A stretch of DNA of 5,864 nt, from positions 1 through 5,864 of the forward strand of contig JAJYGS010000084.1 of NCBI GenBank assembly GCA_021785055.1. Reading direction: 5' to 3'. Both the position numbers and the translations under genes were made by a program. Below, piece after piece: positions 1 through 5,642 of the stretch (positions are counted from its first letter, which is position 1; each line of letters begins with the position of its first letter). Below the pieces are notes generated by a model. It ran no database searches. It was not told the origin of the DNA and saw only the letters and a program-made list of their open reading frames with translations. Source of the DNA: Nitrospirota bacterium (GTDB lineage Bacteria > Nitrospirota > JACRHJ01).

Positions 1-633
1 CGCATCGTTGCGGTTAACGGGCACGCCGTCGGCTCCTGGATGGACATGGCCGATATGGTGCGGGTGAATCCCGGCAGGCCGATGAACTTTACCATCAATA
101 GGCAGGGGAGGCTCTTTTCCGTCAACATCACGCCGACCCTGAGCAAGGCAAAACCGGGTAAAAAGCCCTACGGCGTCATAGGCGTCGAGATGGGTTCCGA
201 CGAAGTCAACATGGCCTACGGGCCGGTTGAATCCCTGAAGCTCGCATACGAGCGCACATACGTGATGACGAGCCTCACGGTGCAGTTCGTCGCCCGGCTG
301 ATAGGCGGCAGGGAGGACGCAAGCCAGGTGGGCGGGCCTATTGCGATAGTCCAACTCTCCGGCAGGCAGGCAAGGCAGGGAATCGGAGACTACATAATAT
401 TCATCGCGCTACTGAGCGTGAACCTCGGCGTCATAAACCTCTTCCCCGTGCCGATCCTCGACGGCGGGCACCTGATGTTCCTGGGGATAGAGGCAATACA
501 GAGAAAGCCGCTCTCGATGAGAAAGCGCGAGATTGCCCAGCAGATAGGACTTTTCATGCTCATCGCCCTGATGGTGTTCGCGTTCTATAACGACATCATG
601 CGGAACCTGGGCCATCTGCCGATGTGGAAATAG
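1..633 (+). CDS. rseP: RIP zinc metalloprotease RseP (site-2 protease), C-terminal part
   Basis: This is the 3' part of an intramembrane site-2 protease gene; the open frame runs from base 1 to a TAG stop, giving 210 residues. The start and the catalytic HExxH motif lie outside the window. The first 50 or so residues (RIVAVNGHAV, then RVNPGRPMNFTINRQG) read as the end of a PDZ domain. A hydrophobic segment then carries the family signature NLGVINLFPVPILDGGH, whose Asp (codon 460-462) is expected to be the third zinc ligand. A last membrane helix (IGLFMLIALMVFAFY) and a short tail follow. Family members work in the inner membrane, cutting anti-sigma factors or remnant signal peptides. The gene is followed after 4 nt by ispG, an order seen in many proteobacteria-like operons with dxr, rseP, ispG and proS. 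The internal ATG at 40 is not the start because homology continues upstream of it. Identification is secure. Confidence 0.95.
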   Translation, partial: RIVAVNGHAVGSWMDMADMVRVNPGRPMNFTINRQGRLFSVNITPTLSKAKPGKKPYGVIGVEMGSDEVNMAYGPVESLKLAYERTYVMTSLTVQFVARLIGGREDASQVGGPIAIVQLSGRQARQGIGDYIIFIALLSVNLGVINLFPVPILDGGHLMFLGIEAIQRKPLSMRKREIAQQIGLFMLIALMVFAFYNDIMRNLGHLPMWK

Positions 634-637
634 AACC

Positions 638-1708
638 ATGAAAATCACCCGCAAACGCACCCGCCGCATAACCCTTGGCGGCGTCCCCATAGGCGGCGGC
701 GCGCCGGTCGTCGTCCAGTCCATGACGAATACCGACACCCGCGACGTCAAGGCCACGGTAAGGCAGATTGACGAGCTGGCGCGGGCGGGCTGCGAGGTCG
801 TGCGGGTGGCGCTTCTCGACATGGAGGCGGCAAAGTCGCTGGACAAGATAAAAAAGGCTATCTCCATCCCGCTTGTCGCGGATGTTCACTTCGACCACCG
901 CCTGGCGCTCACGGCAATCGACAAGGGCGTGGACGGCCTTCGTATCAACCCCGGCAACATCGGCGAGAAGGGAAAAGTTATCGAACTTGTTAAGGCCGCC
1001 AAAGACCGCGGAGTCCCCATACGCATAGGCGTCAACTCCGGCTCGCTTGAGAAAGACCTGCTGAAGAAATACGGCAGGCCGACGCCGGAGGCGCTGGTGG
1101 AGTCCGCCATGCGGCACGTGCGGATACTGGAAGACCTGGACTTCCTGGATATGAAAATATCCATCAAGGCATCCGACGTCCCGACGACCGTGGACGCTTA
1201 CAGGCTGATGTCCAAGGCGGCAAGGTATCCCCTGCACATCGGCGTTACGGAGGCCGGGACGCTCTTCTCCGGCACGGTGAAGTCCTCGGTGGGCCTCGGA
1301 ATACTCCTCGCCGAGGGCATAGGAGACACGATGCGCGTCTCGCTTACGGCCAATCCGGTCGAGGAGGTGCGCGCTGCCTGGGAGATGCTGAAAAGCCTGC
1401 ACCTCCGCCGGCGCGGCGTGAACATAATCTCCTGCCCCACCTGCGGCAGGACGCAGATAGACGTAATCGGCCTTGCACAGGAAGTGGAGCGGCGGCTTTC
1501 CCACGTAACCAGACCGTTCGATGTCGCCGTCATGGGGTGCATAGTCAACGGCCCCGGCGAGGCGGCACAGGCAGACATGGGCATCGCCGGCGGCAAGGGA
1601 AGGGGGCTTCTCTTCCGGCGCGGCGAGATAATAAAAAAGCTTAAAGAGGACGAGCTTGCCGACGCCCTCGTGAGCGAAGTCGAGGCGGCGGCTGAGGGGA
1701 AACGCTAA
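638..1708 (+). CDS. ispG: 4-hydroxy-3-methylbut-2-enyl diphosphate synthase (IspG/GcpE)
   Basis: This is a complete 356-residue protein, the usual length of the short bacterial form without the extra plant-type domain. It should convert MEcPP to HMBPP in the cytosolic MEP isoprenoid pathway, using a 4Fe-4S cluster and reduced flavodoxin or ferredoxin. The N-terminal TIM barrel shows PVVVQSMTNTDTRDV, VADVHFDHRLAL and LRINPGNIG. The C-terminal cluster domain shows ISCPTCGRTQIDV and GCIVNGPGEA. The cluster ligands are Cys266, Cys269, Cys301 and Glu308, with the same spacing as the E. coli ligands (Cys270, Cys273, Cys305, Glu312). The ATG lies 4 nt after the rseP stop; a weak GGA about 9 nt upstream suggests translational coupling. 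A low-GC toxin-antitoxin-like pair follows where proS would be expected. All key residues are present and there is no sign of damage. Confidence 0.98.
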   Translation: MKITRKRTRRITLGGVPIGGGAPVVVQSMTNTDTRDVKATVRQIDELARAGCEVVRVALLDMEAAKSLDKIKKAISIPLVADVHFDHRLALTAIDKGVDGLRINPGNIGEKGKVIELVKAAKDRGVPIRIGVNSGSLEKDLLKKYGRPTPEALVESAMRHVRILEDLDFLDMKISIKASDVPTTVDAYRLMSKAARYPLHIGVTEAGTLFSGTVKSSVGLGILLAEGIGDTMRVSLTANPVEEVRAAWEMLKSLHLRRRGVNIISCPTCGRTQIDVIGLAQEVERRLSHVTRPFDVAVMGCIVNGPGEAAQADMGIAGGKGRGLLFRRGEIIKKLKEDELADALVSEVEAAAEGKR

Positions 1709-1714
1709 CTTTAA

Positions 1715-2032
1715 ATGATGACATTTGAAGAGGTTAAAGATAAAATATCAAAAAGGGAATATTTAATCTCTCAGCATGCATTTATCGAGAGCGCAAAAGA
1801 CGGAATCGAAGACGAGGACATCCGGCATTCGATTTTAAAAGGAAAGATAATCGAAGATTATCCTGACGATGCAAGAGGCCGAAGTGTTTTGATAAGCGGT
1901 CCAATAAGGGACGGCAGATATTTGCATGTTGTTGTTGGAGTTGAAAAAGAAAGACCTGTTATAATAACCGTTTATATGCCGTTGCCGCCGAAGTGGATAA
2001 ATCCTGAAACAAGGGGCGGGAGAAACGAATGA
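1715..2032 (+). CDS. DUF4258 family protein, putative toxin of a type II toxin-antitoxin pair
   Basis: This 105-residue soluble protein has DUF4258 features. An N-terminal SQHAFIESAKDGIEDEDI helix precedes KGKIIEDYPDDARGRSVLI, then a central GRYLHVVVGV strand and a final VIITVYMPLPPKW. DUF4258 proteins have a predicted RelE/HigB-like fold and are often encoded beside a small antitoxin-like protein, so an mRNA-cutting toxin is a reasonable but untested role. No catalytic residue can be assigned with confidence. The conserved His in SQHA and the Asp-Asp-Arg cluster are candidates. The next gene, a YgiT-type zinc-finger protein, overlaps its stop by 4 nt (ATGA), which fits translational coupling. 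GC is about 39% over 1741-1980, against roughly 60% in ispG and proS, indicating a different origin. Two adjacent ATG codons (1715 and 1718) could each be the start; GAGGGGA sits at 1694-1700, rather far upstream. The family call is firm and the toxin role is inferred. Confidence 0.82.
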   Translation: MMTFEEVKDKISKREYLISQHAFIESAKDGIEDEDIRHSILKGKIIEDYPDDARGRSVLISGPIRDGRYLHVVVGVEKERPVIITVYMPLPPKWINPETRGGRNE

Positions 2033-2283
2033 AAAAATGCTATTTCTGTCATAGTGAAAATTTGAAAGAGGAATTGGTTGATTTCGATTTCTGGTGGGGC
2101 GACAGGCTTGTCCTCTTAAAGTCGGTTCCCGCCCTTGTCTGTCAGGACTGCGGTGAAAAATACTTCACGCCGGACGTATCCGAGAAAATGAAGAAGCTTG
2201 CCCGGAAGGCTGCCGCCGATGAATCTGCCTACGAAAAACTAAATGTGCCGATCGTGCCGTTTGACGAGACGGTGGCGGCATAA
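2029..2283 (+). CDS. YgiT-type zinc finger protein, putative antitoxin
   Basis: This 84-residue protein has two CxxC knuckles, Cys4/Cys7 (CYFC) and Cys38/Cys41 (CQDCGEKYF), in the spacing of the YgiT/MqsA N-terminal zinc-binding domain. Between them is the hydrophobic stretch VLLKSVPALV typical of this family. The C-terminal third (KMKKLARKAAADESAYEKL, then VPIVPF) is too short for the XRE helix-turn-helix of full-length MqsA. If this is an antitoxin, it probably neutralises its partner by direct binding, and self-repression by DNA binding is doubtful. Its ATG overlaps the DUF4258 stop in an ATGA, with a GGGGCGGGAG purine run just upstream. Its TAA is only 1 nt before the proS ATG, so the pair is embedded in the housekeeping operon. 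GC rises through the gene, and the 3' half is closer to host composition. The zinc-finger family is well supported and the antitoxin role is inferred from the pairing. Confidence 0.83.
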   Translation: MKKCYFCHSENLKEELVDFDFWWGDRLVLLKSVPALVCQDCGEKYFTPDVSEKMKKLARKAAADESAYEKLNVPIVPFDETVAA

Positions 2284-2284
2284 C

Positions 2285-4093
2285 ATGCTCTATTCCAAAC
2301 TCCTGATACCCACACTGAAGGAAGACCCCGCCGAGGCGGAAGTAATTTCGCACAGGCTCATGTTGCGCGCCGGGATGATACGCAAGGTCGCGGCGGGGAT
2401 ATATACCTACCTGCCGCTCGGATGGCGCACGGTGCGCAAGGTGGCCGAGATTGTCCGGCAGGAGATGGATAAAGCCGGGGCGCAGGAGGTTATGCTCCCC
2501 GCCGTCCAGCCCTCCGAGCTCTGGAAGGAGTCCGGCAGGTGGGACTACTACGGCAAGGAACTGCTCCGCCTCAAGGACCGGCACGACCGGGAGTTCTGCA
2601 TCGGCCCCACAGCCGAGGAGGTCATAACAGACCTCGTCCGCCGGGAGGTGAAGTCCTACAAACAGCTCCCGATGAACCTCTACCAGATACAGACGAAGTT
2701 CCGGGACGAAATCCGCCCCCGGTTTGGCCTCATGCGCGGGCGCGAGTTCATAATGAAGGACGCCTACAGCTTCCACAAGGATAAAGAGTCCGCCGAAGCC
2801 GAGTACTGGAACATGTACGAGACCTACAAGCGGATATTTACCCGTTGCGGCCTGAACTTCCGCGCGGTGGAGGCGGATACCGGCAACATCGGCGGGAGCT
2901 TTTCGCACGAGTTCATGGTCCTTGCCGAGACCGGCGAGGACTTCATCGCCTCATGCGATTCCTGCGATTACGCGGCAAATGTAGAGAAGGCGGAGTGCAG
3001 GCCGCCGGAGGTTGTTGATACGAGGCGGGTGCCGCGCGATATGCTTGACGAGGACGATGGCGGAGAGTTGAAGCCCATTGAGAAAGTTCATACTCCCGGT
3101 AAGAAGACGGTCGAAGAAGTCGCGGAATTCCTGGGCGTGAAGACCTCGAAGCTGGTCAAGACGCTGATATATAAATATGCACGAGGCGTAAATGCCATTC
3201 CTCCTCTTCGAGAAACTCCTCAATTGCGAGCGTTATTTCCTGACCATGGTATGGGTGTAGCTGTGGTTCTTGTGCGAGGCGACCATGAGGTTAACGAGAT
3301 AAAGCTTAGTAAAATTTTGGAAACGTCGGAACCGATTGAACTCGCGGATGAGGAGACGGTTAGAAGAATAACCGACGCACCCACTGGTTTTGCCGGGCCG
3401 GTGGGACTTTCTGGTATCGCTTATGCTGATGATGCTTTAAGGGGAATGAAGAACTTCATCACGGGCGGAAACGAAGCCGATACGCATTTGAAGAACGTAA
3501 ATACTCGCGATTTTCAGGCGAGTTATTTCGACCTCCGAAATATCGTCTCCGGCGATGCCTGCCCGAAATGCGGCGCAGGCAAGATAGAGATTTTCAAAGG
3601 CATCGAGGTAGGCCACATATTCATGCTGGGGACGAAGTATTCCGAGGCCATGAAATGCATGTTCCTGGACGACGACGGTGATAATAAGCCGATGATTATG
3701 GGCTGCTACGGCATAGGCGTCGGACGCACCGCCGCCGCCGCGATAGAGCAGAACAACGACAAAAACGGCATCATCTGGCCCGCGCCGATTGCGCCGTACG
3801 AGGTGGCCGTGCTTCCCCTGAACATTAACGACAAGGGCGTCATGGACGCGGCGACGGAGATTTACGAATCGCTTAAAAAGGCGGGCGTGGAGACGGTGCT
3901 GGACGACCGCGACCTTCGCCCCGGGTTCAAGTTCAAGGACGCGGACTTAATCGGTTTCCCGGTAAGCGTCGTCGTAGGCGAGAAGAATCTTAAAGATGGG
4001 CTTGTAGAGGTAAAGAGGAGAAGCACCGGAGAGGCTCTGAAGGTAAGGGTATCGGAAGCCGCACGCAAGGCCGGAGAAATTCTAACCAAATGA
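2285..4093 (+). CDS. proS: Prolyl-tRNA synthetase, bacterial type with INS editing domain
   Basis: This 602-residue class II synthetase charges tRNA-Pro in the cytosol; bacterial-type ProRS is usually about 565-575 residues. Class II core features are the motif 1 region (QEVMLPAVQPSELWKESGRW), motif 2 (FRDEIRPRFGLMRGREF, from about residue 139) and motif 3 (GCYGIGVGRT, Arg481). The INS domain lies between motifs 2 and 3 and carries KLVKTLIYK (Lys292, equivalent to the editing Lys279 of E. coli), VRGDHEVNE and KNFITGGNE. The anticodon-binding domain occupies about the last 100 residues (DDRDLRPGFKFKDADLIG). CxxC pairs at Cys224/227 and Cys426/429 bracket the INS domain. The start at 2285 is chosen because homology begins at MLYSKLLIPTLKEDPAEAE; an in-frame ATG at 2243 would lie inside the antitoxin gene. 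The start is 1 nt after the antitoxin stop with only a weak GGTGG upstream, suggesting coupling. Part of the INS domain has lower GC and an insertion of about 25 residues, which accounts for most of the extra length. Confidence 0.97.
   Translation: MLYSKLLIPTLKEDPAEAEVISHRLMLRAGMIRKVAAGIYTYLPLGWRTVRKVAEIVRQEMDKAGAQEVMLPAVQPSELWKESGRWDYYGKELLRLKDRHDREFCIGPTAEEVITDLVRREVKSYKQLPMNLYQIQTKFRDEIRPRFGLMRGREFIMKDAYSFHKDKESAEAEYWNMYETYKRIFTRCGLNFRAVEADTGNIGGSFSHEFMVLAETGEDFIASCDSCDYAANVEKAECRPPEVVDTRRVPRDMLDEDDGGELKPIEKVHTPGKKTVEEVAEFLGVKTSKLVKTLIYKYARGVNAIPPLRETPQLRALFPDHGMGVAVVLVRGDHEVNEIKLSKILETSEPIELADEETVRRITDAPTGFAGPVGLSGIAYADDALRGMKNFITGGNEADTHLKNVNTRDFQASYFDLRNIVSGDACPKCGAGKIEIFKGIEVGHIFMLGTKYSEAMKCMFLDDDGDNKPMIMGCYGIGVGRTAAAAIEQNNDKNGIIWPAPIAPYEVAVLPLNINDKGVMDAATEIYESLKKAGVETVLDDRDLRPGFKFKDADLIGFPVSVVVGEKNLKDGLVEVKRRSTGEALKVRVSEAARKAGEILTK
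3160..3545 (+). other. Low-GC mosaic patch inside the proS editing domain
   Basis: Hand counts give about 48% GC over 3181-3540, against about 60% over 2521-2700 and 65% over 3721-3780 of the same gene. Codon choice changes too: CGA, CCT, CTT, GTT, TTA and TTG become common where the flanks prefer CGC/CGG, CCC/CCG and CTC/CTG. The patch begins right after the editing Lys292 codon and ends near the CPKC zinc-knuckle-like motif. It thus covers most of the INS domain while keeping the frame and conserved motifs (GDHEVNE, GFAGPVGL, KNFITGGNE). Intragenic recombination with a lower-GC proS is one explanation; relaxed selection or a chimeric assembly are others. Confidence 0.55.
3179..3253 (+). other. 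In-frame insertion of about 25 codons in the ProRS INS domain
   Basis: Between LIYKY and the conserved VAVVLVRGDHEVNE strand, where ProRS normally has a short turn, there are about 25 extra residues (299-323) including PPLRETPQLRALFPDHG. The stretch has four CCT proline codons and three CGA arginine codons and is Pro/Arg-rich, so it probably forms a surface loop. No clear target duplication was seen. The boundaries are approximate because they rest on remembered family sequences rather than an alignment. Confidence 0.6.
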
Positions 4094-4782
4094 AAAAAAA
4101 AGTACTGCTGGTAGAAAGCGTACGCTCAATCCTTGAGCGCCAGATAGGCCTGCTCGAAAGGGACATATTCCAGATTTTTACCGCCACAAGCGGCCAGGAA
4201 GCCATTAACCTGCACAAAACCGAAAAAGCGGATATAATAATTATGGACCTCCACATGCCGGGCATGGGCGGCGACGAGGTCTGCAAGGCAATCCGCAAAG
4301 ACCCGGAACTAAAAAACGTCTCGATTATCCTGGTGACGCTTCTTAACGACCGGGACGAGATACGGCGTTGCAGCGAATCCGGGGCGAACGACTTCGTAAA
4401 GAAGCCGATAGACAAGCACGAGCTTGCCGAAAAAATAGCGAAACTCTTAGGCATTCCCGTAAGGCAGTCGATAAGGATACTGGTAAAGGTAAAGATAGGC
4501 GGCAGGCTTGGCGACGAGTTCTTCCTCGCCAATACCGTGGACGTGAGCACGAGCGGGCTTTTGTTCGAGTGCAACAGGGTCTTGGGCGTAGGGGAAGGCA
4601 TCGAGGTGTCCTTTTTCGTTCCCGGCGCGTCGGAATTCAACAGGGTTGCGGCAAGGGCGGAGATTATGAGGATCGTTCCGAGCAGGACGGATATGATGAG
4701 GTACGGGGTGAAATTTACGGATTTCAAGGAAGGAACCCCCAACAGTATCGGAGACTTCATAGCGAGGAAGACAAGGCATTGA
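4090..4782 (+). CDS. Response regulator receiver (REC) - PilZ domain protein
   Basis: This 230-residue soluble protein probably links phosphorelay input to cyclic di-GMP. The REC domain (about residues 3-120) has the phospho-acceptor Asp53 in IIIMDLHMPGMGG, Thr83 and the conserved Lys105 before Pro106. The acidic Mg-binding pair normally found after the first strand (VDD) is VES here (Glu9, Ser10), so phosphorylation may be weakened. The PilZ domain (about 122-225) keeps both cyclic di-GMP motifs: RxxxR at Arg125-Arg129 and DxSxxG at Asp151-Gly156. It ends in the usual RYGVKFTDF strand. No DNA-binding domain is present. The ATG overlaps the proS stop in an ATGA, and a GGAG lies about 13 nt upstream, so translation is probably coupled. 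Related REC-PilZ proteins with an LERQIGLLER-like first helix occur in deltaproteobacteria, where they are thought to act in motility or surface behaviour. No target can be deduced here. Confidence 0.9.
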   Translation: MKKKVLLVESVRSILERQIGLLERDIFQIFTATSGQEAINLHKTEKADIIIMDLHMPGMGGDEVCKAIRKDPELKNVSIILVTLLNDRDEIRRCSESGANDFVKKPIDKHELAEKIAKLLGIPVRQSIRILVKVKIGGRLGDEFFLANTVDVSTSGLLFECNRVLGVGEGIEVSFFVPGASEFNRVAARAEIMRIVPSRTDMMRYGVKFTDFKEGTPNSIGDFIARKTRH

Positions 4783-5273
4783 ACACGTCAAAAGTAAAAC
4801 CCTACGTTCCAGCCCTTCTCTGGATGGCCGTCATGTTTACGCTGTCCACATCCTATTTCGGCTCCGCGTTCACGAAGCCCATTATTGGCCGCATACTCGA
4901 CTTTATCGGTTACGGCTACGGCGCCTCCTCCCTGACTACGGCGGACTTTATCGTCCGGAAGTCGGCGCACGTGTTTGTATACGCCGTCCTCGCCGTCCTG
5001 TGGTACAGGGCGGTAATGAAGGGTTCGCGCCTGAATATGGTAAAGGCGGGCCTTGCGGTTCTGCTGATATGCGCGCTCTGGGCTTCGAGCGACGAAATCC
5101 ATCAATACCTTGCGGGCGGGCGGGGCGCGGAGGTATCCGACGTAATCCTTGACTCCACCACCTCGGCCATTGCGATAGCGCTCACAGGGTTCATATCCGG
5201 CAGGAAAAAGAAAAACGCCGCACCGAGGCGGCGTTTCAATACATACTACAAGGACAGTAAGCTTAACTTCTAA
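4779..5273 (+). CDS. VanZ family membrane protein
   Basis: This 164-residue membrane protein is counted from a TTG at 4779 that overlaps the previous stop (TTGA), with GAGG at 4764-4767 as ribosome binding site. The in-frame ATG at 4824 is a possible alternative but would cut into the first helix. Membrane segments are seen at about residues 9-27, 62-80, 88-104 and 120-140. VanZ signatures are present: RKSAHVFVYAVLAVL (Arg60, Lys61, His64, Tyr68), SSDEIHQYLAGGRG (Asp105, Glu106, Gln109, Arg115) and SDVILDS (Asp121, Asp125). VanZ itself gives low-level teicoplanin resistance, but most family members have no known function and a cell-envelope role is all that can be suggested. The C-terminal tail is basic and soluble (GRKKKNAAPRRRF onwards). 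It is encoded by a hairpin that looks like a terminator for the opposite strand. The gene is the last of the plus-strand operon. Confidence 0.88.
   Translation: MNTSKVKPYVPALLWMAVMFTLSTSYFGSAFTKPIIGRILDFIGYGYGASSLTTADFIVRKSAHVFVYAVLAVLWYRAVMKGSRLNMVKAGLAVLLICALWASSDEIHQYLAGGRGAEVSDVILDSTTSAIAIALTGFISGRKKKNAAPRRRFNTYYKDSKLNF
5205..5236 (-). terminator. Intrinsic terminator of the minus-strand YHS gene, within the vanZ 3' end
   Basis: A perfect 9-bp stem (5213-5221 with 5228-5236, AAACGCCGC and GCGGCGTTT) encloses a 6-nt loop. Read on the minus strand, the stem is followed by a T-rich tract (TTTTTCTTTTT, partly shared with the stem), the classical intrinsic terminator layout. It is 84 nt beyond the YHS stop codon. 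Read on the plus strand it has only TTT before CAAT, so it would end the operon weakly at best, and would do so before the vanZ stop. Confidence 0.75.
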
Positions 5274-5329
5274 GCGGCGGGCGGACGGCCCCCGCTTGCT
5301 CAGAGGGACGGGAAACCGCCCTAAGCGGC
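5270..5329. repeat. 9-bp direct repeat flanking a GC-rich hairpin segment between convergent genes
   Basis: CTAAGCGGC occurs at 5270-5278 and again at 5321-5329, on either side of 42 bp. The first copy contains the vanZ TAA stop and the second begins with the YHS stop (TAG on the minus strand). A hairpin forms from 5272-5277 with 5292-5297, extended by GGGC/GCCC at 5279-5282 and 5288-5291. A second hairpin, 5304-5322, has a GAAA loop. Neither is followed by a proper T tract on either strand. It may be a small inserted element, or chance similarity in a GC-rich spacer. Confidence 0.5.
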
Positions 5330-5500
5330 TTTTCTGCCCTTTTCAGTTCCCTCCTTGCTCTTGGCGATGTACTGGTCGGGGTTCTTGATGAACTTCTGCT
5401 GACAGTCCCTGCTGCAGAAAAACATCTTCTTCCCGCCGTGCAGCGTATTGTACTGGGTGTCTTCCTTCACGTCCATTCCGCATACCAGGTCGGTTTTCAT
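5321..5500 (-). CDS. Small YHS domain protein
   Basis: This 59-residue protein is almost entirely one YHS domain: DLVCGMDVKED (Cys7), then KKMFFCSRDCQQKFIKNPDQYI (Cys29, Cys33, Phe37, Pro41, Tyr44), followed by a Lys-rich tail. YHS domains are small, presumably metal-binding modules found alone or in copper-transporting P-type ATPases and related proteins. The cysteine pattern suggests a soluble metal-binding or metal-trafficking role, but the metal is unknown. The start at 5500 is supported by a strong GGAGGT (5505-5510) 4 nt upstream and by an extended -10 promoter 33 nt upstream. The frame stays open further upstream, but that stretch holds the promoter and no YHS homology. The gene converges on vanZ and diverges from the SMR-like gene. 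Confidence 0.88.
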   Translation of the reverse strand: MKTDLVCGMDVKEDTQYNTLHGGKKMFFCSRDCQQKFIKNPDQYIAKSKEGTEKGRKAA

Positions 5501-5533
5501 CTCCACCTCCCAATTTTTTATACCTACTGAAAT

Positions 5534-5565
5534 AGTATAGCATAAAAAGGTAAGTTGCAATTCAA
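5534..5565 (-). promoter_or_regulatory. Extended -10 promoter for the YHS gene
   Basis: On the minus strand the sequence reads TGCTATACT (5534-5542), a near-consensus -10 (TATACT) with the TGn extension. A possible -35, TTGAAT, lies at 5560-5565 but its spacing of 20 bp is long; TTGCAA at 5555-5560 has 15 bp. An extended -10 can work with a poor -35. Transcription would start about 25 nt before the ATG, just ahead of the strong ribosome binding site. Confidence 0.6.
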
Positions 5566-5578
5566 GGCCCCAATCCGC

Positions 5579-5608
5579 TTGACTTGAGATTCCCGGGTAA
5601 GTTAATAT
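5579..5608 (+). promoter_or_regulatory. Sigma-70-type promoter for the SMR-like gene
   Basis: TTGACT (5579-5584, 5 of 6 consensus bases) and TAATAT (5603-5608, 4 of 6) are separated by 18 bp; reading the -10 one base earlier as TTAATA gives 17 bp. Transcription would start near 5615, leaving a leader of about 65 nt. The -35 lies only 13 bp from the divergent candidate -35, so the two promoters could compete or share a regulator. Confidence 0.55.
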
Positions 5609-5611
5609 GCT

Positions 5612-5642
5612 GCGGGGCGTAAACCCGCCTGATAAATCAGGC
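5612..5642 (+). promoter_or_regulatory. Two-hairpin leader of the SMR-like gene
   Basis: GCGGG (5612-5616) can pair with CCCGC (5624-5628) around the loop GCGTAAA. Next to it, GCCTGA (5627-5632) pairs perfectly with TCAGGC (5637-5642) around TAAA. The two share bases 5627-5628, so they abut or compete. A purine-rich stretch leading to the AGGA ribosome binding site at 5671-5674 follows. No known riboswitch class could be matched with confidence. The first stem may lie partly at or before the transcription start. Confidence 0.4.

Noticed and set aside
596..1504. Long minus-strand open frame opposite ispG (302 codons)
   Set aside because: It has no recognisable motif and is fully antisense to a well-conserved gene; GC-rich coding DNA commonly gives such open frames.
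1615..1715. Separate promoter for the toxin-antitoxin-like pair at the ispG end
   Set aside because: An AT-rich GATAATAAAA stretch near 1625 could pass for a -10, but no matching -35 is visible at suitable spacing.
2243..2284. Longer proS start at ATG 2243
   Set aside because: The added residues lie inside the zinc-finger gene and do not resemble ProRS; the family N-terminus begins at the ATG at 2285.
2165..2908. Minus-strand open frame opposite the start of proS (247 codons)
   Set aside because: It has no recognisable domain and lies opposite the strongly conserved zinc-finger and ProRS sequences.
3990..4760. Minus-strand open frame opposite the REC-PilZ gene (256 codons)
   Set aside because: It has serine- and leucine-rich composition typical of a shadow frame and no motif; the plus-strand protein carries complete REC and PilZ signatures.
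4368..4778. Longer VanZ start inside the REC-PilZ gene
   Set aside because: This part is a highly charged out-of-frame reading of REC-PilZ; VanZ-like sequence begins only near 4779.
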